Notes under the pieces: generated by a model | What the model was told of the DNA's origin: nothing | The model's database searches: none | Seen by the model: the letters and a program-made list of their open reading frames with translations, nothing else | Assembly: GCA_007922195.1 (NCBI GenBank) | Contig: ML681963.1 | Location: 135,586,173 to 135,650,172 of the forward strand | Direction: 5' to 3' | DNA from: Podocnemis expansa | Lineage: Eukaryota; Chordata; Testudines; Podocnemididae | Length of the DNA: 64,000 nt | Program-made: the position numbers and the translations under genes | Shown here: positions 1-13,200 of the stretch, one piece after another | How the letters are laid out: each line of letters opens with the position of its first letter | How positions within the stretch are numbered: the stretch's first letter is position 1

Positions 1-3000
1 CTAGACCAGGGAGAGGTGCCTGGTGACGTAAAGCCACCTCTCCTTGAGCTCTCTTTTGTACTTAAGAGGAAAGAAAACCTTACGTACTTGGGTTTCAACT
101 CTGATTTACAAGGACCAATTCTAAGGGAGATGGTATTTTACTTTCTATGCATATTCTGTTGTTAGCATTTTTGAAAACTCTGCAGTCCCAGTTTTGGTGA
201 TGGCTTTCATGACAGAGAAGCTTCAAAATGGAATCAGAATCACCAAATCTTTTTCATGTAGTCACAAAACTACCACTAGACTGTAACAATTTTCAGTCAC
301 CAGTGGCCATGCTCAAATCAAAATCAATGATCTAGGAATTAAACTCTTCATTATTTTATTACAAAACATCGGAGTCAACGAGACCTCAGTTTAACTGATT
401 CATGGTCTCAAAAAACAAATAAAAACCACCCTGCGACAATACAGGCCTTGTCACTGAGTTTAAAGTAACAGCTCTGAAAGAAATGCTTTAGACAAACTAT
501 ATTAGCACCTTCTAATTACTGTATACATTTTGCCAGTTATTAATTAGCATATTAAAAATTTCTGTTAGTGATATGTTGCTTACACCAACATTGAAATTGA
601 GCTTCTCTTTATCATATTGTACCTTGTAGCTCTAATTTACATCAGTAATTAGATAATCTGCTCCTGTGAAATACAATATTGTGTTAGGTCACACACAGAC
701 CCATAGTGGTCTTTCTACAGAATAGCAATTACGGCTAACCAGGAAAAAGGGGGACCATCCAAAGCCTTGATGTGCTTTGGCTGTTTTGTCAGTTGAATTC
801 TTCAAATTGAGACCGGAAGTTTAAAAAAAAAAAAAAAGATCTGCACTAGTTCCTCCACAAGTAACTGACTCAGTGCAGGAATGACAAATAAATTCTTAGA
901 GCCCATGTTATTCAAGAGACCAGGCCAGACAATCACAATAATCCTTTCTGAACTTAAAAGCTATGAATAGTCTCCTATCAAAACATGCATATTTTTCTTA
1001 TTAACACTGGTAGAAGTTCTCTCTGCTCAGTGACACAAGACCTCCAAAGAGAGGAACTTTTAAAATACTTTTTAAAAGGGCGAATGTGTGCTGAGTGCTG
1101 GAAGGATGCACTCATTTCAGCATCTCTTTACTTTCTTGGGTCATTATGTTAGTTTGCTATGTGCCTTTGTTTTAATTCAATTTCCTTCCATCTAGATTGA
1201 ATCCTTATATGTTTGATGTCAATAGCATAGTTTCAGGATGCTGAAATATTAGCCTACTTCTTTATGCGGTTAAGTCACACTTTGGTGAGTACAAAAGCAA
1301 TGGTTCTTTCTAGGTTGTCTCAGAATGGCTCTTGCTGTTCTAGTAGAAATATTAAAACCCTGATAAACTTACAAAACCAAGAAAGTTCACAATTAAGACT
1401 GATACCATATTTTCTTTTCCCCCCCCCCCCGAGCTTCTTGTTACAAACATATAGCATGTGGCATCTCTCATTAAAGAGATGATGTTATGATGGTGATCTG
1501 CCCAGGTCTTCAGTTTTAAATATTTGCTTCTCTATTACCTCACATTTTGTATAGTCATTTACGACATGCAAAGTGAGAGTTGTGTTTGTGTGTGTGTAAA
1601 ATGGAATGGTAGTGTTCTTCAAGGTGCAAGCCAATGGAGAATTAGGTTGTTTGCTCCTACTTGCTCATCAATACAACTAATGCATTCTAAAATAAATTCT
1701 TAATAATGGTCCAAACAGCATAAAGTTAAGCAATGCCTTTCCTTTGCCTTTACATTTCAAGAAAGAAAACGTGCATCATGATTAAAATAAGGTATGTAGT
1801 CATGCTGACCCTTTCACATTTCAATTTTATATTTCTTCTATACTTTCATTATTCATGCTAAACTCAAACCCTTTCTTTTCAAGAGAATCCTCATGAATAT
1901 GAATATCTGAGAAAGCACAAAACAGAAAAGAAGCACATTAATACATAAAAGGGATGTGTTCTTCATTCAGAAATATCAAGAAGTCATAGTAAAAAAGTTA
2001 AAACTTCAAATATTTCAGTCACATTTCTTGACTATACAAATATTTAGAAATCCAGAAACCACTCTGAGGCCTAATCACCATGAGACATGAATTAGGATAA
2101 AAAAATAACAGGGGCTAAAACTGATTTTATGATAAAAAATCATTAAACCTTTTCTCAGACTGTATTTTTGGGATAAAAAAGTGTAGAGATTTAGCTAAAT
2201 AATGCAGATGGGTGAAATTTCAGAAGCAGTTGGCTTTACTATGAGACAGCAATTTAGAACAATGAACTGCCTGTCAACTCTCCTTATTCACTCTGTTTTA
2301 GAAAGTGGTTAGTGTCACCTATTATGGGGCACCTGAAGCTGATCCTTAACACCATGAATCAACAAACCCAAGACAGACAGACTAGCAGAAAAGTATCATT
2401 GGTTCATATCAATACATATAACCTAAACCTAATATATTAAAATTAAAATATTCTGGGATGTGTTTTTCTTCATTCACACTTTGTCTAAGAAACACAAATG
2501 GACTTCTGAACTACTGCATGGTTACACAACATGACTAGAGCATCTGTGAGACAAACAAGGAGTCTTGTGGCACTTTTAAAGACCGACAAATTTATTTATC
2601 GCATGACACAGCTACCCGCTCGGAACTTGTCAGCACCTGTGAAGACTCATTCAGTTTCTTTTACCAACATGGAATGCTATGGCAGTCAAATATTAGGGGA
2701 AGCTCCCAGTGCCCTTCCAACATACGCTTTCACCAAGAAGAATGAACATGTTTCCTTAACATGCTTTGATCTTCCAAGATCACAGCATGTGGGTACACTT
2801 TCAAACTCAAAATTGACTGAAAACAATCTTACCTGAATTGCATTAAATTATTTGTGTTGGTTCAAAACAACAGCTAAGCAAGAGACAAAAAATGTGTAGC
2901 ATTAAGTGAATGTGCTAGTCTGACAGCTTATATAATTACCATTAAATCCATTACTGTTCAGTAACATTAGTTTCTTCGAATACTTTTACAATGGATAACC

Positions 3001-4150
3001 TCTAAAACAGATATAAACGTAAAATGTCCTCTGTCTTACTCTCCCAATCTCTGCAATGAATGAAATGACAGGTAAGAACACCTCAAACGAACTGACTACA
3101 GGTTGAAAAGGCATCAGCTATCAAAGCCTCCCTTTCCAAATGTCTACAGCAGCACATGAAATATGGCTAACGCCTGAATGCTACAGTAATATCTGTTTCT
3201 GGTGTTCCTCTCCCAATAAGTTCCTGATAGAGAAGTGAGTGGTTGACTGACCATAGTCCATAACACGTGTGGTGGCCCATGCTCATGCCTCAGGCTTGTA
3301 TCTCTTGTCAAATTTTTATTTGACATCTGGCAAGAAGAACTACAAAATTACAATCTTGGAGCAGAATTTCTTTCTTCTGTGTCCAAAATGGATCCCTCAG
3401 TGGATGAGACTAATCCAACAGTGACTTTAGTTTAGAGAGCATTTAAGTTTTTAGAAAAGATCTCCTGATGAGCTACCTGAATTGGACAGTCATCTAATCC
3501 TAATCTGATCCATTTTGGGCAAATATTAAATACAATACATAAAAGCAATCACATATAGCACCCTATTTCTCCCACACTCAATCAAAGTTAGCCAGACAAA
3601 ATAAATCAGTACCACTCCATTCTGTTCACAAACATTAGCTCTTACTGAACTCTCCTCAATTTAGATAGTGGAAGCAGTCTTATTTCTGATAAAGAGAGGT
3701 CCATCACATGGCCCAATAGACACTTCAATTCACAGTTGGCTGTCTTTCAAACAGTTAATATGTATTTGTGAATGAAGAGGAGGAACTAGAAATGATGCAC
3801 ATTTTTCTCCTCTTCATTTTGTATTATTCCCTCTTTCTTTTGATCACTACATCCATATTTTAGGTCTCCCAAAGAATTGGCTTTATTGCATTATTTATCC
3901 CTGGACTTTATCCACAGAAGAAGCTATTCTTATTATGTGTTTTTACAATGCCTTGTGAGGACTTGAGGACTAGCCTGGGAATAAAAGGAAACTTTTAATA
4001 GTATTGGCTTATTAACCATATTTCATGAAGCACAAGTGCCTTAGTGAGAGCTGCATAAGGAGATTGAAAAACATTTCTGAACAGATTCTTTCCTCAGATA
4101 AAAACAGCATGGTTTGTTGCAGCTGTATGACCAAGAATATTTTTTCTTAC
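1..4150. other. USH1C intron 4 (partial)
   Basis: AT-rich non-coding sequence. I searched the reverse strand for the next harmonin exon (VGDEIVRINGY) and did not find it. Apart from one Penelope tail copy at 2.55 kb, an A-run near 822 and a C-run near 1422, I see no clear feature. Confidence 0.7.
2551..2630 (-). repeat. Penelope-element 3' tail fragment
   Basis: The reverse strand matches the 3' untranslated tail of the Penelope-like element at 19.27-19.40 kb, including the AGTGCCACAAGACTCCTTG block and a CCGAGCGG end in place of the usual CCAAAGGG. Confidence 0.7.
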
Positions 4151-4289
4151 CTGAAGTCCAACACTGTCTGCTTGTCCACCTTCAATTAGCTGAGAAATAG
4201 AGAGACCACAAGTAAATTCTAGTCCTCCTTGCACACTTAGTCCAAGCTCTTCAGGATGTGAACAATCCAGTCTCATCGCCTTCAGTTTT
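4151..4289 (-). CDS. USH1C: USH1C exon 4 (first half of PDZ1)
   Basis: The exon begins with the split Arg codon and reads [20 protein letters not shown], then [20 protein letters not shown] and DSVGLQ, with donor CAG|gtaagaaa in phase 0. This is the start of harmonin PDZ1, including the carboxylate-binding loop LGLSV. Compared with mammals (from memory), the changes include Arg to Cys and Leu to Ser before the loop, Gly to Glu in the loop and Phe to Ser in the second strand. That is many for a domain that is nearly invariant among vertebrates. The next exon should start VGDEIV and was not found between here and base 1. Confidence 0.93.
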
Positions 4290-7200
4290 CTGTAGGCAGT
4301 GATCAACAGCATAACAAGTTGTGACAACTGAAGCTTCATTTGAAGTATTTTTAGTTACCACTTAAAAATATTTTCACTTGTCACAATAATATTTCCAGCA
4401 GACACAGTTCAGTCTAAGCAATAAATTTAATCCCTAAAGAATTACATCTAAGATAGATTCAGTGTCTGTGATACCTTTAGCCTGTACGCGCTATTTTATT
4501 CATCAAAACGTTATCTGAAAAAACTAGTTTTCAATCAAGAATTCCTTCGTATGTTCATGTGGAATTAACTACATTGTTCTACACATACCTTGATCATTTA
4601 GGAGCCAGCTGATCGTATTCCACCTGATGTTTTAATCGGATAAGGGGGTGGATGTTATCAAACAGAGGCAATCTACTTGGTTGATTAATCACGAGCTTTA
4701 GGTTCCCCACCAGTACTGGGAGATTCATGGATCTACAAAAATACATTGACAGCACAGGACTGGATGAGCACAGGACTGGATACTATCAAGATCATATTTT
4801 CTGTTTGTAATTCATAGTAAAACTGGATTTTATGATTCTGTACATTTATGTATGAGAGACATTTGTTTAGAAGCTCTTCTACCTCAAGTCCATTTATAAG
4901 CTAGGGATATATTTTTATTATATCATTTAAAAATAAAACTAGTGTAAAGATATTATTCAAGTAAACTCATGTCCACATTTTTTATATAATGCTTTAATCT
5001 GCAAATGTCTTAATATAAACAGTAGACTTGTGTAAATTTTGGTCAGGACATTCAAAACCAGGTAAACTTCTTCACTGGGCTTTAGATTTTATTTCAGACC
5101 TGAAACTCTGCTGAGGTTTGCAAATCATTTAAGTGAACCTGAGGCATGTTTTGAAAAAATGTCTTCCTCTTCTTGGATTCAGGAGATAGACGTATAGTTG
5201 CAATCCCAAAAGGCCACGTGCAGCTAAGTGGCCACAGCTAAGTTTGTTTGAATTTCCAGTTCATTTGCACTCAAAATGCAAGGTGAAATTCAGTGGTCAT
5301 GAAACCACATAAACCAACTATATAAATATATTTGGACCAGTGTGAACAGAAAATTACTCATTTTCATCTAGTTCTACTTAAGAGGTCTTATTACTAACTT
5401 TACCAATTTTGAAACATAGTCAGAGGGACAGATATTGTTGTCATGTCACACCAGTGTGAATCTGGAACAACTCCATTGGCTTGAATGGAGTTACTCCAGT
5501 GTAACAGACAACAGAACTTAGTCCATAATATCTGCTTGTTTACTGTAAGGTATCTGTCATCATAGAACCGAGGTGCTGAGGCATGTTACTTTTTTTTTTA
5601 ATGTGCATGTAACCACCCATTATTATTAATAGCAAACAAATACATATCATAATGATATCTTCCCAATATTCAAATTCATTTGAAAACCAGGTTCAAAGTC
5701 AAACAAATCCTAGGTGTTGGCCAAATTTTTTTTTCTTACTTTTTTCTCTACAAAAACTTCAGAATAAAGACAAGTTAAGATAATTCAATAGCAACATTTG
5801 ATATTTTACTTAAAACTCAGTACAATTTCTAAACTTGTGGAGAAAAGTTACTGGTGGCGCTATCTGTTAATTTTGTAACTGCAAGAAAGTTTTAAATAAT
5901 TAACAGCTACTGTTTCATACTGGTTTCACAAGCAACAGGCAATGCTTTATGAATGGAGAAACAATTAGACTTCAGTGAAACTGAATCGGATACGCAGCTG
6001 AAGGCATACAAAAGTATAGCTCAATACAAAGACCACATGGAAATTTTGAAACTTCTACATTACACTCTGTTGAGATACTATTAATTAAGATATGAATGGA
6101 AACAATGTCCACCAAAGCCATTGAGCTATGAAGGAAAAAATATGCTCATCTTCTTTAAGAAACAGTGGCCTAGATTCCCATCTCAGTTGCACTGACGTAA
6201 ATGTAGAGTTATTGCATTGATTTACACAGGCATAACTGGAATGAGTAATTGACATGATAGCTTGTAACCAACATTTTTCTCATTATGTGATATCAAAAAA
6301 AATAAAAATAAAAACAAAAACAAAAAGCCTGGAGTTTGTAGGACAAAGATTTCCAGGTTAAATGTATTAATAGGCTTTCTGCTGAAACAGTGGAAAGTAA
6401 TTTCCTACTCTGGAGAGATATGTAAGAACCAGTGAATCTAAAACCTGAAATCAAATAAGTAAACACTGAATATCCTATTTTGTTCTTTTCTAAGAAAGAT
6501 GCCCATAATTTTTTCCTATTATATATTTATCAAGTTTCCACTTAAGTAACTCATTGAAAATAACATAACATTATAATCAAACTTAAAACCATCCTCATTT
6601 CTTATGTGTTAAATTGTAGATGTATATGACTGTTTTAAGTAAAACAAGCTAGTTTTATACAGATTACATTTAGTATTATTGTTTAAATTAGATTTTAATT
6701 CTTTAATCAAATAAAAAATGCAGTGGATCTACAAATGCTTTTAAGAGTTTGAAGTTAAAGCTTACTGATGGTACATTCGTAGCACATCATAAAGGTAATC
6801 CTTCTCCGCTTCACTGTCAATAAGCAAATCAACCTGAAAATACAAAAACAGCATTGTAATTCTATGACTAAATAGCCACAAATGCTGAATGTACATGGCA
6901 TTCATGAATTCCTGAGAAAAGGGACAATGATTTCAATAGGAAAAGTCATCTAATACACAAATAAGATCATTGAAAGGCAATATTGCTTCAGAATTTGAAA
7001 CCTAAGGCAAGGCTGTTTTTTAAAGATGCTAAAGGATTGACTTCCATGTCAAAAACTTGTCACTACAAATTTTGAATGCTAGCATTCCATTTAGCAATGC
7101 AATATAACACACTGTAATATCACAAGCTTATCTTACCTGATAATGACTGTATTGTTGAATAAATATTTTCAGAAATCTTTTTGGCCATTCATTAATATAG

Positions 7201-10200
7201 CACATTGTTTCACAACCAGAAATGTCACAATCGAGATAACTAAACTGTAAGTTTAATGGCTTTAAAGTTCTGATTTTAGCATCTCTTATATGCTGTTATG
7301 TAAACTCCTCAATAACTTAGATTCTTCTCTTGGCTCTGGTACTCTGACAAAGCTAGCTGCTTGCTATTCATTCCTTCCTCCCTCTGTAAGAGTGCATTCA
7401 CTTAAACCAGTGTCACATTACAAGCCTTCCCTTTGCTAAGTGCACTAAAATAAAATTAAAAAAACCCAAGAGTTCAGATTTGTCACACACTGAATTCTAC
7501 CCTCCAAGATACCCACAAAAAACCACTGGCTTCCTCACAACAAGTGATTACATTACAGAAATTTTGCTTTTAGACAAGAAAACATTATTTACATTTAATG
7601 TAAAGTCAAAGATACTGACAAAAAGTCCAAGGCCAAATACATGTTTAAGTGTACTCCTTTTATTCTAGGTTTACAGTATGTTTGCATTACATTTTCAGTT
7701 CAATGAATGCTTCATATCACATTATCTTCTTACAATCCAAAACCTGAATGACTCCATATAAACTGTTTGTGACTTCTTTCCCCCTGCAACAAACCACTTA
7801 CTGCACAATCAAAATTTAGACATAATACATAGGGCAAGATTGTTTGACTTAATAGTATAAATGAGCAAATTGCCACAGTGAACTTTCAAATCCAAGAAAG
7901 AATATATATGGAAGAATCTATAACATGGGTACACTCATAACTTAATGAAAAAGAATGAGTCACATTCTTCACCGATCTAACCCCATTGTAACCACACTGA
8001 CCTCCATGGGTTTCTGCAGCGGGTGTAAATTCCATATAAAATCTGTTTCTATCTAAGGTGTCACAGAAGGGTGGTTAAGACTCCTGAGAAATATGTCCGA
8101 AGCATGAATAAATTCTCCCTACAGACCTAAGGCCCCAAATAGCAACCTTCCTCTCTGTCCGACTGGAAGACAGACCGTGAAAAAATAGTACACTATTTGA
8201 CAATCAATATGCTATGTATCATGGGTAGGCTTGGAAACATGAGGTCCATCAACAGAGGGAGACGAGGAATAATTGCCCAGGGGCCCAGTGATTTAAAAGG
8301 GCCCAGCAAAGGGGAGGAGAGATACCTATCCTCCACTCCTCTACACACACCTTTTCCCTCCAAGGCTTCCGCTGCTTGTGCTCTCCACCCCTACCCTGTG
8401 CCGACCTTTTTTATTATGCTCCATGCAGGTTTCTGGGCTGCTGAGGCAGTGGTATCCTCAACCCTACTTCCCAGCTTCATAAATAATCTCACTGGGGAAT
8501 CTAAGAGACCCAAGAAGCAGAGTAGCAGACACTGCCTTGTCAGCCACACAGGAACCTGCACAGCACATAATAAAAAAAGTAAAAACCTCCAGCAGAAGCC
8601 CACTCAGACCTTAAACACACCTTTTGAGGAGAGACATTGATTGTTCTATCCTAAAGTCCAGAACAGCTGTTGGTGGGGCTGGGAATGACTGTGATTTAAT
8701 GTTGATTTCCCCATACCGACAAACTGATTAAAAATATCATAATTTACATATAAGCAAAAAAAAAAAAAAAGAAAAATGTTGCTTCAGAACTTACTAGAGT
8801 TTGATTTAACTGTATTGGATATGTTGCATAGCTTCATAGAAACTGGAAGGAACCATGAGAGGTCATTGAGTACAGTTCCTTACACTTGTGGCAGGACCAA
8901 GTACCATCTTAAACCATCCCTGACAGGTGTTTGTCTAACCCGCTCTTAAACACTTCCAATGATGGAGATTCCACAACCTGCCTAGGCAACTTATTCCAGT
9001 GGTTAGTCACCCTGCCAGTCAGGAATTTTTTCCTGATGTCCAACCTAAACCCAGTTTTCTGTAATTTAAACCCATTGCTTATTGTCCTATGCTTGGCAGC
9101 TAAAGAGAACAATTTTTTTCCCTCGTCCTCCTAACAACCTTTTAGGTGTTTGAAAAGAGTTATCGTTTCCCTTCTCAGTCTCTTGTTTTCCAGACTAAAC
9201 AAACCCAGCTCTTTCACTCTTCCCTCATAGGTCAAGTATTCCAGACTTTTAATCATTCTTTTTGCTCTTCTCTTGACTTTCTCCAATTTGTCCTGAGTCA
9301 GCTCCTTGAGTATTCTAGGGTACATTTCATCAGGCCCTGGTGACTTGAAGACATCTAACTTCTCTAAGTAACTTTAAACTTATTCTTTCCCGTATTTTAG
9401 CTTCTGATCCTATCCCATTTTTTCTGCCCTCCCCTATATCAGGCATCCAGCTGCCACCAACCTTCTTGGTGAAGACCAAAACAAAGTAATCATTTAGTTC
9501 TTCTGCCATTTCCACACCCTCTGTTATTGTTTTTCCCTCTTTATTGAATAAAGGACCTATGCTATCTTTGGTCTTCCTCTTGTTTCTAATGTATTTGAAA
9601 AATGTCTTCTTGTTACCCTTTGTGCCTTAAGCTAGTTTGATCTCTGTTTGTGTCTTGGCCTTTCTGATTTTTCCCCCACATAATTCTGTTATTTGTTTAT
9701 AATCATCCTTTGTGATTTGACCTAGCTTTCTCTGTTTGTAGGACTCTTGCTTTATTTTTAGATGATTGAAAAAATCTTCTAGTTAAGCCAGGGTGGTCTC
9801 TTGCCTTACTTCCTATCCTTCCCATGCAGCTGAATAATTTGTCCTTGTGTCCTGAATAATGTCTCTTTGAAAAACTGCCAACTTTCTTCAGTTGTTTTTC
9901 TGCTTAGACATGGTTCCTGTGGAATCCTACCTACCAACTGTCCAAGTGTCCTAAAGGCTGCCTTCTTGAAATCCACTGACTTTATTTTGATGTTCTCTCT
10001 CCTACCATTCCGCAGAATCATGAACTCTACCATTTCATCATCACTTTTGCCTAAGTCACCTTCCACTTTCAAATTCTCAACCAGTTTCTCTCTGTTCGTC
10101 AAAATCAAATCAAGAATGGCCTCTCCCCTAGGAGCCTTCTCCACCTTTTGAAATAAAGAATTGTCTTCAACACATTCCAAGAACTTGTTGGATAATTTGT

Positions 10201-13200
10201 GCCTTGCTGTGTCATTTTCCCAACAGATATCTGGGTAGCTGAAATCGCTCATCACTACCAAGTCCTTTGCTTTGGATGATTTTGTTAATTGTTGGAAAAC
10301 AGCCTCATCCACCTCTTCTTCCTGGTTAGTTGGCCTGTAGTAGATCCCTGTTATGACATCACCCTTGCTTTTTTACTCCTCTTATTTTTATCCAGAGACT
10401 TTCAATGTGTCTGTCTCCTATTTCTATCTCAACCTCAGTCCAAGTATACACATTTTTAACATACAAGGCAACACCACCTCCCTTTTTTCCCTGCCTACCC
10501 TTCCTAAGCAAGCTGTACCCTGCTATATTAATATTCTAATTGTGTATTATCACACCAAGCCTCCGTGATGCCAACTATATTATAGTTGTGTTGAGCTACT
10601 AGCATTTCACATTCTTCCTGCTTATTTCCCATACTTCTCACATTAGTATACAGACACTTAAGATACTGATTCCCCACCTCCCTCCTGTACTGGCTACTCT
10701 CTCTTTTACCTCTGCTGTTACAGCCCAGGCTCCGAACACGTTCTGATCCTTCCTCCAGATCTCCCCGGTTTTGACTTACCTGTGGGCTTTGGTCACCTTC
10801 CCCTTTCAAATGTAGTTTAAAAGCCTTTCTCACTAGGTTAGCCAGTCTATGTCCAAATATGCTCTTCCGCTTCCTCAATGGTATAAACCAGTGGTTCCCA
10901 ACCTGTGGGCCATGGACCGCTGGGGAACCACAGAGCAGCTGCAGGGGGTCTGTGGACAGCCTGGGAGCAGGGGCCAGATGCTGCCAGGGTCTCCTGTTGC
11001 CAGGGAGTCCCAGGCTTCTGGCCAGCCAGCAGGAAGCTTCCCCCAGGCTGAGAGTTTTAAAAACTCCTGCCCTGAGCATGTAAAGCATGCTCAGAGTAGC
11101 GTGGGGGGGTGCCCCCAGCTCCAATGGCCATGTAAGGTGGGGGGAAGAGACTGGGGGGGGGGGGTTGAGGATGGGGAGCCAGCAGGGAGGAAGGATGGAG
11201 AACAAGCAGGCAGGCGGGAAGGGAACACTGGGCAGGTAGCCATGGCCACGACGGCTCCCTGGCTCAGAGGAGGGGGCCAGGGATGCAGAAGCTCCCGGGC
11301 TCCATGGGGGCACCATTCTGCCCTGTGCAGGCCACATTTGGAGCGTGGAGGCAGTGGTGGCACCTCACTCAAAACATGGGGCCACAGACTTCCTTTCCCC
11401 TCACAAGGGGGTCCCCAGCCTTAAAAAGGTTGGGAACCTCTGGTATAGACAATTTGTGTTTTAGCATTTACAAAGCTTTAACTTTTTGAATCTCAACATC
11501 GACCATCATTAAATAATTATCAGAGCCTCATAATCTCCCACAACTCTGAAAATTTAAAATTAATAAAAATTGGAAAAAATCTTTACAATCAAACATTAAT
11601 ATCTATCAAAGTTATATAAAAACAAAAACTAAATTCTGCCATGTTTAGTTATGGAAGCATAGCTGCCATATGTTTAATTTTAGGTGGGGTAGTATGTGCC
11701 CCACTCGTCCCAGTTTTCAGCAGCAGGAGCATGCAACAGTGCCTAAATCTTGCGGCTTCTCCTTACAAAACAACCAGCCTTTTCTCTCTGTCCATTCCAT
11801 CAGAACTCTCATCAAGACCCTCCTCATTTCATGACTTAACTAACACTTCCTCCTTCCCTCTGCCTTGATAAATGTACTCCAGTCTATTCAAAATGCTGCC
11901 TCTAAGATCATTTCCTTGGCTTGTGGCTCTGACTGCATCACCCCTCTTCCACATTACAAACTTCCAATAGCTTCCACTTATCCATTGCAAACATTCTTGT
12001 TCTTCATTTTAAAGATCTGTCATGGCTGGGCCTTCCCCTACTTACTAATGGTGAATTCTTGCATTTAATCCGTGAAATGCTACCTATAAATTCTGATGCA
12101 TTATTGAAATTTTGCTCCTCACCTTCCCAACATACCCCAGCCTGCACTGCCTGTTTTATCACATTTTCCCCTCATACACCTTTGTGCCCTGTCACATGCT
12201 ACCTCCTTTGCATGGAGGAAAATTCCCCATAAAAGTCAGCAAAGCTACCACTGGCATCATCTTCAACATTTTCCCCTCACCTGTGATACCGACAAAACAA
12301 TGACAACTAAGCAGCTCGTGAGCTACGACTGTGGGGTACTCCATTCAACTTCATCATTTTCTAGCTGCCTCCTCTTCCACTCCCCAATCTGTGGACTGCT
12401 GTAATCATCTACTGTTTCTTGTTATTCATTTATGTTGTAAGTTTTTTGGGACAGGCATTGATTTGCTACATTTGCAGTTTGCCAAGCATAATGGATCCCT
12501 GTGTAGGGACAATCCCATAATGGATTTGGCCCAATAACACAAAATATCAGCATTTTATATCAGTGTAATCATTTGAGAAATAAAACATGGAAGACTTTTG
12601 AGAGGAAGAATAGGATATCCTGTGGATTTTAAAGTCAAAAGGACCCATTATGATTGTAGTAACCCTTGGGGAGGAAGGGGTTAACACTCTGGTCAGTGAG
12701 TCCCAGGACAGCCAATAGGAATGAAGTGCAGGTTTTTGACTTGGAACAGCAGCCTGGCCTGGGCTTGTTTGGATGCAGCAGAGCTCCTGGAAGGATCAGG
12801 AGGAGGCCAGAGGGGCCTGAGGAAGAATCCAGCAGCATCTTTACCAAAGATAAGTTAAATTTGTTACTGACCAGGTGTGGGTAGAACAGGGAATGTTTAC
12901 TTAGATGTAGTCAGGGTATTTTCTTTGTTTTTGGCTTGTTTCTTGGATTTCTCTGTGCTGAGCACATGTAACACCCCCCCCCCCCACTACCCTGTAACTA
13001 CCTAAGTTAATTCCCAGAGAAGCAGTTCTCTGTGTTTATTATCTGTTCTTTTTGATTAAAGATTTTACCTTTTAAGTAAGTTTTGGTTCTGTGTCCTGGA
13101 AGGGCAAGAGGTTTGTGTGCACGTGCCTTAGACTGCACAGGCAGCTACTAGAGGGAACCCTGTTCCAGTTCCAGCTCAGATGCAGCTGGGGTCCAGTCAC

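Noticed and set aside
3144..3326. Minus-strand open frame considered as USH1C exon 5
   Set aside because: Its translation has none of the expected VGDEIV or INGY residues and no suitable splice sites.
4589..4732. Possibility that the TGA is a selenocysteine codon
   Set aside because: Harmonin is not a selenoprotein, the family has Arg here, and the 3' end where a SECIS would lie is outside the window.
8197..8640. 147-codon plus-strand open frame
   Set aside because: No conserved domain, lies in USH1C intron 1 in repeat-like sequence (gcccaggggcccagtgattt).
10849..11424. 191-codon plus-strand open frame
   Set aside because: Lies almost wholly within the hAT MITE; no transposase motifs.
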